Counted from the stretch's first letter, positions 8,740 to 17,030 are shown. The stretch is DNA of 64,000 nucleotides from Microbacterium aurantiacum (GCF_002872075.1 NZ_PGGU01000006.1:248001-312000), one strand, 5' to 3'. The notes: generated from the letters alone by a model not told the origin. Made by a program: numbers and translations.

Positions 8740-8820
8740 TCGGTCGTTGAGCGAGCGGAGCGAGACGAAACGCGCCTCCTGCCTCGGTCGTTGAGCGAGC
8801 GGAGCGAGACGAAACGCGCC
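8740..8820 (+). repeat. Two 37-bp identical direct repeats, period 44 bp
   Basis: Copies at 8740-8776 and 8784-8820 share the core GGTCGTTGAGCGAGCGGAGC and continue into GAGACGAAACGCGCC. The core reads partly as an inverted repeat. Similar elements are scattered through microbacterial genomes, from memory. Confidence 0.85.
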
Positions 8821-8900
8821 ATCATCGGTCGGGCTCCAGAAGTCGTGAAAAGTTTCTCTGATCTGCTGGTTTTCGGGGTTGGAATGTCGGTGGCCCCCTG

Positions 8901-8906
8901 TTGAAT
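8901..8906 (+). promoter_or_regulatory. Candidate -10 (TTGAAT) of a leaderless promoter
   Basis: TTGAAT ends six bases before the ATG at 8913. The GGAGG between them is only one base from the ATG, too close to act as a normal Shine-Dalgarno. TTGGAA at 8879-8884 is a possible -35. Confidence 0.4.
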
Positions 8907-8912
8907 GGAGGC

Positions 8913-10412
8913 ATGAACAACCCGTTGGCTCTCCTGGATCAGGTCGTCTCCGACCTCGACCGGGTGCTGGGTGCGGATGGGTTCGGGTCGTTGTCGGATG
9001 CCGACCGGATGAACGTGCTCCGCGTCGCCGGGGACGCGTTCCGCCGCATCGAGGCGGTCGTCGTGGAGACGGCCTCTGGTGCCGAGCCGGGATTCTCCGA
9101 TCAGTTCGGATGCCGGAACATGAACGAGTTGCTGCAACGTGTGCTCCGTGTCGATGCGTCGGGGGCGGCGCGGGTCGTGAAGGCCGCGGACCTCGTGCAT
9201 CGGGACGTGGAGCTGACGTCCGGGGCACCGCTGCCGGCCCGGTGGCCGGCGTTACGGGACGCGATGCGGGACGGGACCATCGGGGTCGCCGGACTGCTCG
9301 CCGCGACCGGACCGATCGATCGTGCCGGTGCCCGGATCGGGCTCGCCGATCGGCTCCGCGCCGATGCGGAACTGGCGAACCAGGCCCGCGGGTATGTGCT
9401 CGCCAGCACCGACGCTGCCGATGCCGACGCCGATGGAGATGCCGACAGCGCCGATGCCGATGCTCGGGTCCCTGAGCTTGTCGAAGGGCCCGGACCCGAC
9501 GATGCCGCCCCGACCGCAACGCCGGAGGACTTGAAGCAGTTCGCGCAACTGGTCGCGATGTATCTGGACCCGGACGGATCCGCCCCGTCAGCGGCGGAAG
9601 CATCCCAGGGCAGGTCGTTCACCATCGGCCGGCTCCACAACGGGACGTACCCGGTCCGCGGGAACCTGCTCCCCGAGGTCTACGCCCAACTCCAGTTGCT
9701 CTTCGACGCGCAGCTGAACCCCAAGACCACGGGCCCGACGGACCTGGGTGTGCAGTTCCGGCCCTCTGACGAGATCGACAGCGACGGCAGCGACGGGGAT
9801 CCCTTCAACAAAGATCCGCGGAATGTGATCGACCCGCGCACCCGCCCGCAGAAACAGCACGACGCCCTCGCCACCGCACTCGGCATCGCCGCCCGGCATG
9901 ACGAGATGCCATCCCTGGGTGGTGCGGCGCCAACCCTGGTCGTGCACGTCGACGCGAAAGACTTCGCCGAAGATGACCGGTGGGCGACGATCTCCGGCAT
10001 CGACACCCCCGTCTCCGCCACCGTCGCCTCCCACACCGCCTGCACCGGAACAGTCCAACGTGTCCTGTTCGACGAGGGCCGCATCATCGGGATCAGCGTC
10101 ACCGACCGCGTCTTCACCGTCCACCAGAGACGGGCAATCATCGCCCGCGACAAGGAATGCCTCATCCCCGGCTGCCACGTCCCCGCCACTTGGTGCGAAA
10201 TCCACCACGTCACCGAACACGCCCGCGGCGGACCCACCCACACCGACAACGGAGTCCCGCTGTGCTGGCACCACCACCGCACCCTCGACACCTCCGGATG
10301 GGAGATCCGCACCACGAACGGCATCCCCCAGATCCGCGGACCCGCATGGTGGGACCCCACCCGACAATGGCGCACCCCACGCCCCACCCTCCAAACGCTC
10401 ACCCGCACCTGA
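8913..10412 (+). CDS. DUF222 domain-containing HNH endonuclease
   Basis: A 499-residue member of the actinobacterial DUF222 (13E12-like) family. The N-terminal two thirds is the helical DUF222 domain (GDAFRRIEAVVVETASG near the start). The C-terminus is an HNH nuclease: CLIPGCH (Cys416), EIHHVTEHARGG (His431, His432), then a CWHHH cluster near 456. The domain probably binds Zn and cuts DNA, but no biological role is established for the family, which is often multicopy. Odd feature: the linker around residues 165-200 is a GATGCCGAC-type Asp-Ala repeat followed by an in-frame REP-like element (9464-9499) coding for PELVEGP. Start at ATG 8913; TTG 8901 is the only nearby alternative. Confidence 0.9.
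   Translation: MNNPLALLDQVVSDLDRVLGADGFGSLSDADRMNVLRVAGDAFRRIEAVVVETASGAEPGFSDQFGCRNMNELLQRVLRVDASGAARVVKAADLVHRDVELTSGAPLPARWPALRDAMRDGTIGVAGLLAATGPIDRAGARIGLADRLRADAELANQARGYVLASTDAADADADGDADSADADARVPELVEGPGPDDAAPTATPEDLKQFAQLVAMYLDPDGSAPSAAEASQGRSFTIGRLHNGTYPVRGNLLPEVYAQLQLLFDAQLNPKTTGPTDLGVQFRPSDEIDSDGSDGDPFNKDPRNVIDPRTRPQKQHDALATALGIAARHDEMPSLGGAAPTLVVHVDAKDFAEDDRWATISGIDTPVSATVASHTACTGTVQRVLFDEGRIIGISVTDRVFTVHQRRAIIARDKECLIPGCHVPATWCEIHHVTEHARGGPTHTDNGVPLCWHHHRTLDTSGWEIRTTNGIPQIRGPAWWDPTRQWRTPRPTLQTLTRT
9411..9464 (+). repeat. Low-complexity GATGCCGAC-type coding repeat
   Basis: Degenerate 6-9 bp units encode an Asp-Ala-rich linker (DADADGDADSADADA) inside the HNH gene, immediately before the REP-like element. 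Confidence 0.8.
9464..9499. repeat. REP-like palindromic element inside a coding sequence
   Basis: Outer arms TCGGGTCC (9464-9471) and GGACCCGA (9492-9499) flank the core CCTGAGCTTGTCGAAGGG. This core is a widespread REP-type element of actinobacteria and other high-GC bacteria. It is in frame and reads VPELVEGPGPD. Confidence 0.8.
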
Positions 10413-10492
10413 TGGGCGGGTCCCTCTCCGAGCGTGCGCCCCGGCACTGGGGCCCTGGGTCGGTTCGGCTCGGCACTCCATAGTCGGTGCTC

Positions 10493-10516
10493 CGCCGCCC
10501 CGGGCTTCAGGCGGCG
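10493..10516 (+). terminator. Hairpin downstream of the HNH gene
   Basis: CGCCGCC (10493-10499) pairs with GGCGGCG (10510-10516) across a 10-nt loop, with no T run. It lies between the convergent HNH and DUF1905 genes and may act as a weak terminator. Confidence 0.35.
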
Positions 10517-10576
10517 TATCCGCCTCTTGAGGTCGCGCTCAGAATCGGATCCGTGGCACGCAGTGCCCCGCGGCGG

Positions 10577-10870
10577 TCAGTTCAGCCGCTGCTGCAGGTG
10601 GACCGTGATGGTGTCTCCGGCTTGCTTTCCAAGTTCGCGGCGCAGCTTCGCGGCGACCGGGAGTTTGTGGGTACCGTCACCGAGGGCCATGAACGAGCTG
10701 GTGAACGGAACCCCGTCCATCGTTCCCGTGACCTTGACGAGGCCGCGCGTGCCGAAGTACTCGGCGGAGTCGTCGAGCTTCACGTAGGTCCAGCCGCCCT
10801 TTGCGTCGCTCTGCAGCAGCACAGCACTGAACGTGCGGTCGATCGGACCAGGAGAGGTGATCGCGGACAT
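10577..10870 (-). CDS. DUF1905 domain-containing protein
   Basis: A small 97-residue protein: [20 protein letters not shown], then [27 protein letters not shown] and a [18 protein letters not shown] motif, typical of the DUF1905 beta-barrel. The biochemical function is unknown. The ATG at 10870 follows GAAGGGAAG; the longer frame (131 aa) crosses the tandem repeat at 10880-10924 and is rejected. It probably forms an operon with the DUF1761 gene 46 bp upstream, under the divergent TetR regulator. Confidence 0.85.
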   Translation of the reverse strand: MSAITSPGPIDRTFSAVLLQSDAKGGWTYVKLDDSAEYFGTRGLVKVTGTMDGVPFTSSFMALGDGTHKLPVAAKLRRELGKQAGDTITVHLQQRLN

Positions 10871-10879
10871 GAGACTTCC

Positions 10880-10924
10880 CTTCGCTTCAGTGGACGTCGC
10901 TTCAGTAGGCGTCGCTTCAGTGGA
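10880..10924. repeat. Three 15-bp tandem repeats over the DUF1761 stop codon
   Basis: Units at 10880-10894, 10895-10909 and 10910-10924 share TCGCTTCAGT. On the minus strand each contains an ACTGAAG with a TGA stop in register, as if the 3' end of the DUF1761 gene had been triplicated. Confidence 0.85.
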
Positions 10925-11303
10925 TGAGCCCGAGGACGAGCGCCACGAGCAGCAGCTTGAGCAGCCAGTCACCGGCGTGGATGGCCGCGGTCTGCCACGG
11001 CACGCGCTCCCAGATGATCGAGCCGGTGAGCAGGACGAGCGGGAACGCGATCCACAGCACGACCGCCAGGAGCACAGCGCCGGGCAGCGTCAGCATGCCG
11101 GCCTGCGCAGCGACCCAAGCGAACGCTGCACCCACGACCGCCGTGCGCAGCAGCTCAGTGACCACCTTCCATACAGCGGGTTTCCCTCGGTCGATGAGGC
11201 GGTCGCCGAGCGCCCGCTTCTCGATGGGAGTGGTGACGATGTAGTAGATCGAGCTGAGGATGAAGGCCGCGACGGCGGCGACGGCGATACCGAGTGCGAT
11301 CAT
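10917..11303 (-). CDS. DUF1761-like small membrane protein
   Basis: A 128-residue integral membrane protein with about four hydrophobic segments (roughly residues 1-22, 50-68, 72-97 and 108-127). An [16 protein letters not shown] loop lies between the first and second. The pattern fits DUF1761; the function is unknown. It is the first gene transcribed from the operator-rich divergent region facing the TetR gene at 11374, and DUF1905 follows it. Its ATG has GGAGGG upstream. The last codons and stop lie in a tandem repeat. Confidence 0.75.
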   Translation of the reverse strand: MIALGIAVAAVAAFILSSIYYIVTTPIEKRALGDRLIDRGKPAVWKVVTELLRTAVVGAAFAWVAAQAGMLTLPGAVLLAVVLWIAFPLVLLTGSIIWERVPWQTAAIHAGDWLLKLLLVALVLGLIH

Positions 11304-11317
11304 GATGACCCTCCTTT

Positions 11318-11333
11318 AGTACTTGCCAGTACT
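11318..11333. promoter_or_regulatory. TetR-type operator, copy 1 (AGTACT-N4-AGTACT)
   Basis: Two AGTACT palindromes separated by TGCC. It lies just upstream of the DUF1761 start. The centre is 31 bp from that of copy 2, about three helical turns. Confidence 0.8.
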
Positions 11334-11348
11334 CTAATGCGCGCCGGG

Positions 11349-11364
11349 AGTACTGTCCAGTACT
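11349..11364. promoter_or_regulatory. TetR-type operator, copy 2 (AGTACT-N4-AGTACT)
   Basis: Same architecture as copy 1, with GTCC as spacer. It overlaps the candidate -10 TACTAT (11361-11366), which stands seven bases before the TetR ATG, so binding would block autogenous transcription. Confidence 0.8.
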
Positions 11365-11373
11365 ATTTTGGAC

Positions 11374-12015
11374 ATGCCTGATGCAGCACCCCCATCTCGC
11401 GGCCGGCCAGGTGGCAGCCGCGGCACCGATCTGCTCGCCATCGCCCGCGAGATCTTCCTCGCGCACCAGTACGCGGGGACGACGATGGATGCCGTCGCAT
11501 CCCGCGCTCGGATCTCCAAGCAGACCCTCTACCGGCAGTACCCGTCGAAGGAGGAGCTGTATGCGGCCGTCGTCCACGACTGGGTCGACCGCGGGCGCGA
11601 TGCGATGAGCCCGCATCTGCAGAAGCTGACGTCGTCGCAAGACATCCGAATCGGATTGCTCGACCTATCCAGAACTCTCCAAGCCGCGGTACTGAGCCGC
11701 CCCGTCCTCCAGATGCGCACACTGATCACCGCCGAGGCCGAGCGGTTCCCCGACGTCGCGGCCGACTACGTCCGGCGCAGCTGGGATCGCAACCAGACGC
11801 TGCTCGCTGAGGCATTCGAGCAACTGGACGGGCGAGGGCTCCTGCGCATCGCCGACGCGCAGATCGCCGCCGAGCAGTTCACCTGGCTCTCTCTCGCGGC
11901 CCCACTGAATCGCCTGACCCTCACCGCGGGAGCAGCCGCATATACGCCGGAACAGCTGGAGCACCTCGCTGAGGAGGCCGTGGCCACGTTCCTCGACCGG
12001 TACGGAGACCGATGA
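11374..12015 (+). CDS. TetR/AcrR-family regulator of the DUF1761-DUF1905 operon
   Basis: A 213-residue TetR protein. The HTH spans about residues 18-65 (LLAIAREIFLAHQYAGTTMDAVASRARISKQ region, ending TLYRQYPSKEELYAAV). A C-terminal TetR_C-like domain follows; the ligand is unknown. ATG 11374 is preferred to the TTG at 11368 because TACTAT lies seven bases before it. Twin AGTACT-N4-AGTACT sites fill the 70-bp divergent region, so it almost certainly represses both itself and the small membrane-protein operon. Confidence 0.9.
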   Translation: MPDAAPPSRGRPGGSRGTDLLAIAREIFLAHQYAGTTMDAVASRARISKQTLYRQYPSKEELYAAVVHDWVDRGRDAMSPHLQKLTSSQDIRIGLLDLSRTLQAAVLSRPVLQMRTLITAEAERFPDVAADYVRRSWDRNQTLLAEAFEQLDGRGLLRIADAQIAAEQFTWLSLAAPLNRLTLTAGAAAYTPEQLEHLAEEAVATFLDRYGDR

Positions 12016-12055
12016 CGGCATCCCTCCGCGCCATCACGATCGATCCTCCGATCGA

Positions 12056-13810
12056 TCAGTCGAGGTCCTCGATGCCCTGCAGCCGTACCTGCTCGAGATC
12101 GAGGCGCGCCGAGATGCGACGCACGATGAGGTCGTCGACCGTACCCGCCCGACGAAGCCCGTGCAGAACCTCTCGCTTCTGCTCGAGCATCGCGAGCTTC
12201 AGCCGCGAATACTCCTCATGGCGCACCAGCGGCGAGCGCTGCAGCATGTCGACATCGGCCGAGGTCGCCACCATCTGAAGCGTCCCTCCTTCCGGGAGAA
12301 CCGTCGCACCTCCGACGCCGCCGGTCGTCTCGTCAGCGCCGTCGGCCGTCGATGCCAGCGGATCAGGAGCATCCAGCATGCCCTCCATCGCCACCACCTC
12401 GGCGTCGATCAGCGCACGCTCCCGGGCCATCGCACGCGCGTTGGCCAGCTCGAGCATCTCGTAGCCCTCGCGGCGGACCCTGTCCCGCATCTCCGCACTG
12501 ATCTCGTGCTCGGATGCGAGCCGATCGAGCGCGGCCATCGCTGCGCCCGAGATCGCTCGTTCGGCGAGTTCGTACTCCTCGTCCTCGCCGTGGTCCTCAG
12601 GGAATCCTGCCCAGCGCACCACGGCCGGGAGCATGGGGCCCTGCACGAGCAGACTCAGCAGGATCACGCCGGCGGTGACGAACACGACTTCGTCGCGACC
12701 GGCCAGGGGGGACCCGTCGGATGTCGTGAACGGCACCGACAGCGCGATGGCGAGCGATACCGCGCCGCGCATGCCGGCGACCGTGCTCACGACTTGCGCC
12801 CGGGTGCGCAGCCCCCGGGCGTGGACTGTGCCGCCTCCGATGCGCTGGAACGGCACGGAGAGGAGCTGGAACACGAAGCGCACGACGAGCAACGTGACCC
12901 AGACCGCGACGGTCGTGAGCACGAGCCATCCGACGGTCCGCGCGGAGGTCTGGTGGATGACCCACTGCACCTCGAGGCCGATGAGCACGAAGAGTGCGCC
13001 GTTGAGCAGGAAGACGCCGAACGGCCAGACCGATTCGGCCTGGCGGCGGGAAGCGGCCGTGGTGATCTGCGGGCGGACGAATGCGACGACGAGGCCCGCG
13101 ACGACGACGGCCAGCACTCCCGAGGCGTGCCCCATCTCGGCGAGCAGGAACGCGGTGAAGGGAACCAGCAGCAGGGCGACGTTGATGGCCATCGTCGTGC
13201 GCACGCGCCGCAGCAGAAGCCAGGCCGCGGCCGCCACGATCGCCCCGGCGGCGATGCCGCCGAGGTAGGAGACGATCACGGTCATGGTGACGGTGAGGGG
13301 CGTGATGTGGCCGCCGACGGCCAGCGAGACCGCGATGGCGTACAGCACGAGGGCCGTGCCGTCGTTGGTGAGGCTCTCCGCCTTCAGCTTCATGAAGCCA
13401 CGCCGAGGCAGCAGCCGGCCGAGGGCTGCGACGGCCGTGGCATCCGGCGGCGCGACGGCGGCTCCGAGGATGAGCGCGATCTCCCAGGGCAACCCCAGGA
13501 GAACCGCCACGCCCGCGACGGCGAACGCCGAGGCGACGACGAGCAGCGTGCTCATCGGAAGGATGTAGCGGAAGTCGCGGCGGATCGAGCGCAGCGACGT
13601 CGTGAGGCTCTCCCAGAACAGCATCACGGGCAGGAAGAGAAGCAGCACCGTCTCCGGCGGCAGCTGGATCTCCCGCAGCGCGGGCACGAAGCCCAGCAGC
13701 AGGCCGAAGACGACCAGGACCAGCGGAAGCGCCACCCGCAGCCGCGGCGCCAGCATCGTCCCCACCAGGATCGTGAGCCCGAGGAGGACCGTGATCTCGA
13801 GACCTTCCAT
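12056..13810 (-). CDS. CPA1-family Na+/H+ antiporter
   Basis: A 584-residue cation:proton antiporter with about 12 membrane helices up to residue 410 and a cytoplasmic, acidic C-terminal tail of about 170 residues. Family landmarks visible are ALILGAAVAPPDATAVAALG (the ion-binding aspartate), LTNDGTALVLY and VAGMRGAVSLAIALS. It exchanges Na+ or K+ for protons to control pH and sodium. The ATG at 13810 has GAGGAG upstream; an upstream extension would add about 20 residues without support. It converges on the TetR gene with 40 bp between stops. Confidence 0.92.
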   Translation of the reverse strand: MEGLEITVLLGLTILVGTMLAPRLRVALPLVLVVFGLLLGFVPALREIQLPPETVLLLFLPVMLFWESLTTSLRSIRRDFRYILPMSTLLVVASAFAVAGVAVLLGLPWEIALILGAAVAPPDATAVAALGRLLPRRGFMKLKAESLTNDGTALVLYAIAVSLAVGGHITPLTVTMTVIVSYLGGIAAGAIVAAAAWLLLRRVRTTMAINVALLLVPFTAFLLAEMGHASGVLAVVVAGLVVAFVRPQITTAASRRQAESVWPFGVFLLNGALFVLIGLEVQWVIHQTSARTVGWLVLTTVAVWVTLLVVRFVFQLLSVPFQRIGGGTVHARGLRTRAQVVSTVAGMRGAVSLAIALSVPFTTSDGSPLAGRDEVVFVTAGVILLSLLVQGPMLPAVVRWAGFPEDHGEDEEYELAERAISGAAMAALDRLASEHEISAEMRDRVRREGYEMLELANARAMARERALIDAEVVAMEGMLDAPDPLASTADGADETTGGVGGATVLPEGGTLQMVATSADVDMLQRSPLVRHEEYSRLKLAMLEQKREVLHGLRRAGTVDDLIVRRISARLDLEQVRLQGIEDLD

Positions 13811-13901
13811 GCGACCGCTCCTCATCTGCCGTGCGCCGGCGAATGCGCGCACGTGCTCAGAGCACAGCATCCGCAGAGGACACGGTATTCCCGTGACGCG
13901 T

Positions 13902-13948
13902 TCGGCGGAAGGACTCGGGCTGGCCTTCCCACAGAGCCCTTCCGCCGA
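13902..13948 (-). terminator. Hairpin downstream of the VOC gene
   Basis: TCGGCGGAAGG (13902-13912) pairs perfectly with CCTTCCGCCGA (13938-13948). It sits 12 bp after the VOC stop; there is no U tract. Confidence 0.5.
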
Positions 13949-13960
13949 TCGCGGCCGCCG

Positions 13961-14344
13961 TCAGCTCTGCGCGCTGTAGTCCGGCAGCTCCTGAAGCGTC
14001 CACGTGTTCCCATCCGGATCGTCGAAGGTGACGAAGCGACCCCATGCCTGCTCGTCCACGCCCTGCGCCTCGACTCCGAGACCGCGCAGGTGCGCCAGTG
14101 CCTCATCGGCATCCGGGACCACGACCTGGATCGTGTTCTGCATACCGGGTTCGAGGGTCCCCTCCCCCAGCCCGGTCCCGAACGCGATCGAGCACGCGGA
14201 TCCGGGCGGCGTCATCTGCACGAACCGCAGCCCCTCCATCGGCGTCTGATCATGGTCGGCGTTGAAGCCGATCTTCTCGTAGAAGTCCTTCGACCGGTCG
14301 ACATCCGACACCGGTACGAAGATGAGCTCGATCTTCCAGTCCAC
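13961..14344 (-). CDS. VOC-family (glyoxalase/bleomycin-resistance-like) protein
   Basis: A 127-residue single-module VOC protein: ELIFVPVSDVDRSKDFYEKIGF opens the first beta-alpha-beta unit and GRFVTFDDPDGNTWTLQELP closes the fold with the usual metal-ligand glutamate position. The substrate is unknown; members include lyases, antibiotic-binding proteins and dioxygenases. GTG 14344 is chosen because AGGAGG lies nine bases upstream; GTG 14353 would have no spacer. It stands 98 nt after the response regulator stop and may be the tail of that operon or independent. Confidence 0.8.
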   Translation of the reverse strand: MDWKIELIFVPVSDVDRSKDFYEKIGFNADHDQTPMEGLRFVQMTPPGSACSIAFGTGLGEGTLEPGMQNTIQVVVPDADEALAHLRGLGVEAQGVDEQAWGRFVTFDDPDGNTWTLQELPDYSAQS

Positions 14345-14442
14345 AGCGCACACCCTCCTGGCGGGCGCGGTCGCCCGTCCGCGTCCAAACTACGACGCAG
14401 CCCCGGCACAGCGCCAGGGGTGTCCGACGCGAAGGACGACGG

Positions 14443-15078
14443 TCAGATCCAGCCCTTGTCCGATGCCGTCCGCACCGCCTGTGCCCTGTTTACGGCCCCG
14501 GTCTTGCCGATGGCCGCCGACAGGTGATTGCGCACCGTCCCCGCCGACAGGAACACCTCGGCTGCGATCATCGCCGCCGACCGCCCGTCGGCCGCCAGCC
14601 GCAGGATCTGCTGCTCCCGGTCGCTGAGCGGATTCGCGCCCTCGAACAGGCTCTCCTCCGCGAGGGCGGGATCCAGCACCCGAAGGCCGGCGTGCACGCG
14701 ACGCACAGCCTCGGCCAGCTCCTCCGCCGGGGTGTCCTTGACGATGAATCCGCTGGCTCCGGCATCCAGCGCCGACCGCAGGTAGCCGGGCCTCGCGAAC
14801 GTCGTGACGATCAGGACTCGCGTGCCCGGACTCGTCGCGCGAACGCGTCGCGTCGCCTCGACGCCGTCCATTCCTGCCATCTGGATGTCCATCAGGCACA
14901 CATCGGGCGCGAGCTCCTCCACCAGCCGCACCGCCTCGGCGCCGTCCCCCGCAACGCCGCACACCTCCAGGTCTTCCTCGAGTTCCAGGAGCGCGGCCAT
15001 CGCCCCGCGCACGAGCGCCTGGTCATCCGCGATCACCAGGCGGATCCCGCCGCGATCCTCCTCGGAACGGGTCACCAT
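14443..15078 (-). CDS. LuxR/NarL-family response regulator
   Basis: A 211-residue two-component regulator. The receiver domain covers residues about 12-125, with phospho-acceptor Asp64 (CLMDIQM), the acidic pair in IADDQ, Thr92 and Lys114. The C-terminal LuxR-type HTH (LSDREQQILRLAADGRSAAMIAAEV region) binds DNA. It overlaps the kinase gene by 7 nt, so it is its partner. The perfect palindrome at 18067-18084 upstream of the operon is a candidate target. Confidence 0.93.
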   Translation of the reverse strand: MVTRSEEDRGGIRLVIADDQALVRGAMAALLELEEDLEVCGVAGDGAEAVRLVEELAPDVCLMDIQMAGMDGVEATRRVRATSPGTRVLIVTTFARPGYLRSALDAGASGFIVKDTPAEELAEAVRRVHAGLRVLDPALAEESLFEGANPLSDREQQILRLAADGRSAAMIAAEVFLSAGTVRNHLSAAIGKTGAVNRAQAVRTASDKGWI

Positions 15079-16268
15079 GTCAGTTCCACCCGCGTTCCCG
15101 AGTTCGCGAGGGGCCGCACCGTCAGCGCCGCGCCCGCCGCCGCGGCGCGCTCCCTCATCCCCCGGATGCCGTTCCCCTCGCGATCCCCTGGTCCGGCACC
15201 GTCATCCTCCACGACCAGCGAACCGGGTGCTATCAGCACCCGCACGGCTCGCGCCCGGGAGTGCCGGAGGGCGTTCGTCGTGGCCTCCCGCAGGATCCAG
15301 CTCGCCGTCAGCGACTGCACCGGCGACAGCGCGCTCGGCGCCCCTTCCACCCGCACTCGAATCTCTGCGGACTCGAGGGCTGCCCGACTGGCCGCCAACT
15401 GCTCGACGAGCGTGGCCCCACGCGCCTCGGTGACCGAGGCGCGGACCCCCGCGATCGCCTCGGCGGTGAGCGCCTCGATGTCGGCGAGTTCGGCCTTCGC
15501 CCGTTCCGGATCGGACTCCATGAGGCGCCGCACCAGCTGCGCCTTCAGCCCGACCACCGTGAGCGAGTGCCCGATCAGATCGTGCACATCGCGCGCGACC
15601 GCCTCGCGACCCTCGCTCGTCGCCAGCTCGAGGCCGAGACGTTCCGCCTGGGCCGACCGGACGATGAGCCAGGTCGACACTGTGTTCACCACGCCGAGCA
15701 GACCGACGATCGCGAGCAGCGAGAGGTAGTCGATCCCACCCGGGATGAGGAAGACGCACAGCGCGGTGACCGCGACGGCTCCGACGGTGGCGATCCAGTG
15801 CCATGTCCGCGTCAGGCCGTACGAGGCGAACGACATGATGAACGGCAGAAAGCTCAGCGCCGAGCCGCCCTCCGCGGGAATCGAGAGCAGCGCGCACACG
15901 ATCAGCGCCGCAAACGTGGCCCACTGCCGCACGGACGGAGTCTTCCCGAGCCCGCCTCCCCCGCGCATGCCGTGCATGAAGCCGGCGACGTACAGGACGA
16001 TGAAGGCCACGAGCGTCACCCAGCCGACGATGATCCACGCTACGGGGGCGGTCGAACGCAGCAGTGCGAGCACCGGGTAGATCAGGAAGACCAGCCAGAT
16101 CACCGCCATGAGCCAGCCGAACCGCGCCCATGGATCGTTGGCGGCAGACGAACGCGCTCCGGCGCCCGACCACGCGGCAGGTGGAGCGCCCGCAGCGGCG
16201 AACTGCGCGGCCGATCGAGATGGACCGGCCGATGCCGCTCCATCTCGAGGGGGTGGTCGCATCATCAT
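15072..16268 (-). CDS. Sensor histidine kinase (HisKA_3 type)
   Basis: A 398-residue DesK/NarX-like kinase. The N-terminus is Ala/Pro-rich and cytoplasmic, followed by about six membrane segments (51-70, 76-98, 116-130, 138-150, 160-175, 182-203). The dimerisation/phosphoacceptor box is AVARDVHDLIGHSLTVVGLK with His229. The C-terminal HATPase_c domain has LREATTNALRHSRA (N box) and VEDDGAGPG (G1). No extracellular sensor loop is obvious, so it probably senses a membrane or transporter state. It is cotranscribed with the ABC exporter upstream and the response regulator downstream. Confidence 0.92.
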   Translation of the reverse strand: MMMRPPPRDGAASAGPSRSAAQFAAAGAPPAAWSGAGARSSAANDPWARFGWLMAVIWLVFLIYPVLALLRSTAPVAWIIVGWVTLVAFIVLYVAGFMHGMRGGGGLGKTPSVRQWATFAALIVCALLSIPAEGGSALSFLPFIMSFASYGLTRTWHWIATVGAVAVTALCVFLIPGGIDYLSLLAIVGLLGVVNTVSTWLIVRSAQAERLGLELATSEGREAVARDVHDLIGHSLTVVGLKAQLVRRLMESDPERAKAELADIEALTAEAIAGVRASVTEARGATLVEQLAASRAALESAEIRVRVEGAPSALSPVQSLTASWILREATTNALRHSRARAVRVLIAPGSLVVEDDGAGPGDREGNGIRGMRERAAAAGAALTVRPLANSGTRVELTW

Positions 16269-16274
16269 TCCAAC

Positions 16275-17030
16275 CTACTGGCGAGTCCGTGAGCGCTTCA
16301 TGCCCGCCGCCACCAGCACCGCGAACACCACCAGCCAGACGACGACGTTCAGGAGCAGCATCCACATCGGGTCGCTCTGCCCTGTGGTGAGCGTGCCGTC
16401 GGTGAGCGGCCATCGACTCAGGGCGACGAAGCCGTACAGCGGGGTGAACCGTGCGATGTCGAGCATGACTCCGTCGAGAGGCATGAACACGTTCCCGAAG
16501 AAGGCGAAGAAGGTCATCGAGATGGAGGCGAGGGCCGCGGCCGAATCCGAGCTGAAGAACAGCCCGACGCCGAGCCCGAACAGGCCGTAGATCAGGCCGA
16601 GTCCGAGGATGATCCCGGCCGTCGCCGCCCATCGCCACATGTCGTCGACCTGGGCGCCTGTCAGGGCTCCCGCGGTGAACACGGCCACGAGCGCCAGGGC
16701 GGCGAAGCTGACAGCGGTGAGCAGCTTCGTGGCCGCATAGCCGGCGGTCGTCAACGGTGTCATCGCCAGCTGGCGCCCCCAGCCTTGCTTCGCCTCTGTC
16801 GCCGCGAGCGAGGTGAGCGAGCTCATGGCGACCGCCGTCCCGTACGCCGCCATCGAGGTCATGACGTAGAACGAGACGTTCCCGTTGCCGGCGGAGAGAG
16901 TGCCGTATCCCATGCCCGCGCCGAACAGGAGGTACATCGCCACGGGCATGCCGAGGGTGAAGGCGAGCGTGTAGGGGTTGCGAAGCTGCCGGACGCCCTC
17001 GATACGCAGCATCGTCGATGAGATCAGCAT
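16275..17030 (-). CDS. ABC-2 type transporter permease
   Basis: A 251-residue permease with six predicted membrane helices and the N-terminal LRIEGVRQLRNPYTLAFTLGMP element typical of ABC-2 drug/lipid exporters. It pairs with the ATPase encoded immediately upstream (2-bp gap) and is followed by the kinase after 6 bp. Exporter-kinase-regulator operons of this type usually respond to membrane-active compounds; the substrate is unknown. Confidence 0.9.
   Translation of the reverse strand: MLISSTMLRIEGVRQLRNPYTLAFTLGMPVAMYLLFGAGMGYGTLSAGNGNVSFYVMTSMAAYGTAVAMSSLTSLAATEAKQGWGRQLAMTPLTTAGYAATKLLTAVSFAALALVAVFTAGALTGAQVDDMWRWAATAGIILGLGLIYGLFGLGVGLFFSSDSAAALASISMTFFAFFGNVFMPLDGVMLDIARFTPLYGFVALSRWPLTDGTLTTGQSDPMWMLLLNVVVWLVVFAVLVAAGMKRSRTRQ

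Larger units (their letters stand above)
8452..8912. other. 461-bp gene-poor region with degenerate direct repeats
   Basis: I see no convincing gene. The stretch holds two 37-bp identical repeats (8740-8776 and 8784-8820), a partial relative at 8581-8605, and a second degenerate family centred on CCACGCGACCGAGG at about 8515-8530 and 8673-8688, with a shorter remnant near 8722. Reading frames crossing it are low-complexity shadows. It looks like accumulated intergenic repeat debris in front of the DUF222/HNH gene. Confidence 0.7.

Noticed and set aside
8193-9200. 335-codon minus-strand frame over the repeat region
   Set aside because: Spans the end of the ThDP gene, repeats and the HNH start; repeats translate into repeated Arg/Ser-rich strings.
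12161-14527. 788-codon plus-strand frame
   Set aside because: Antisense shadow of the antiporter and VOC genes, composed almost wholly of H/R/D/G/Q residues without domains.
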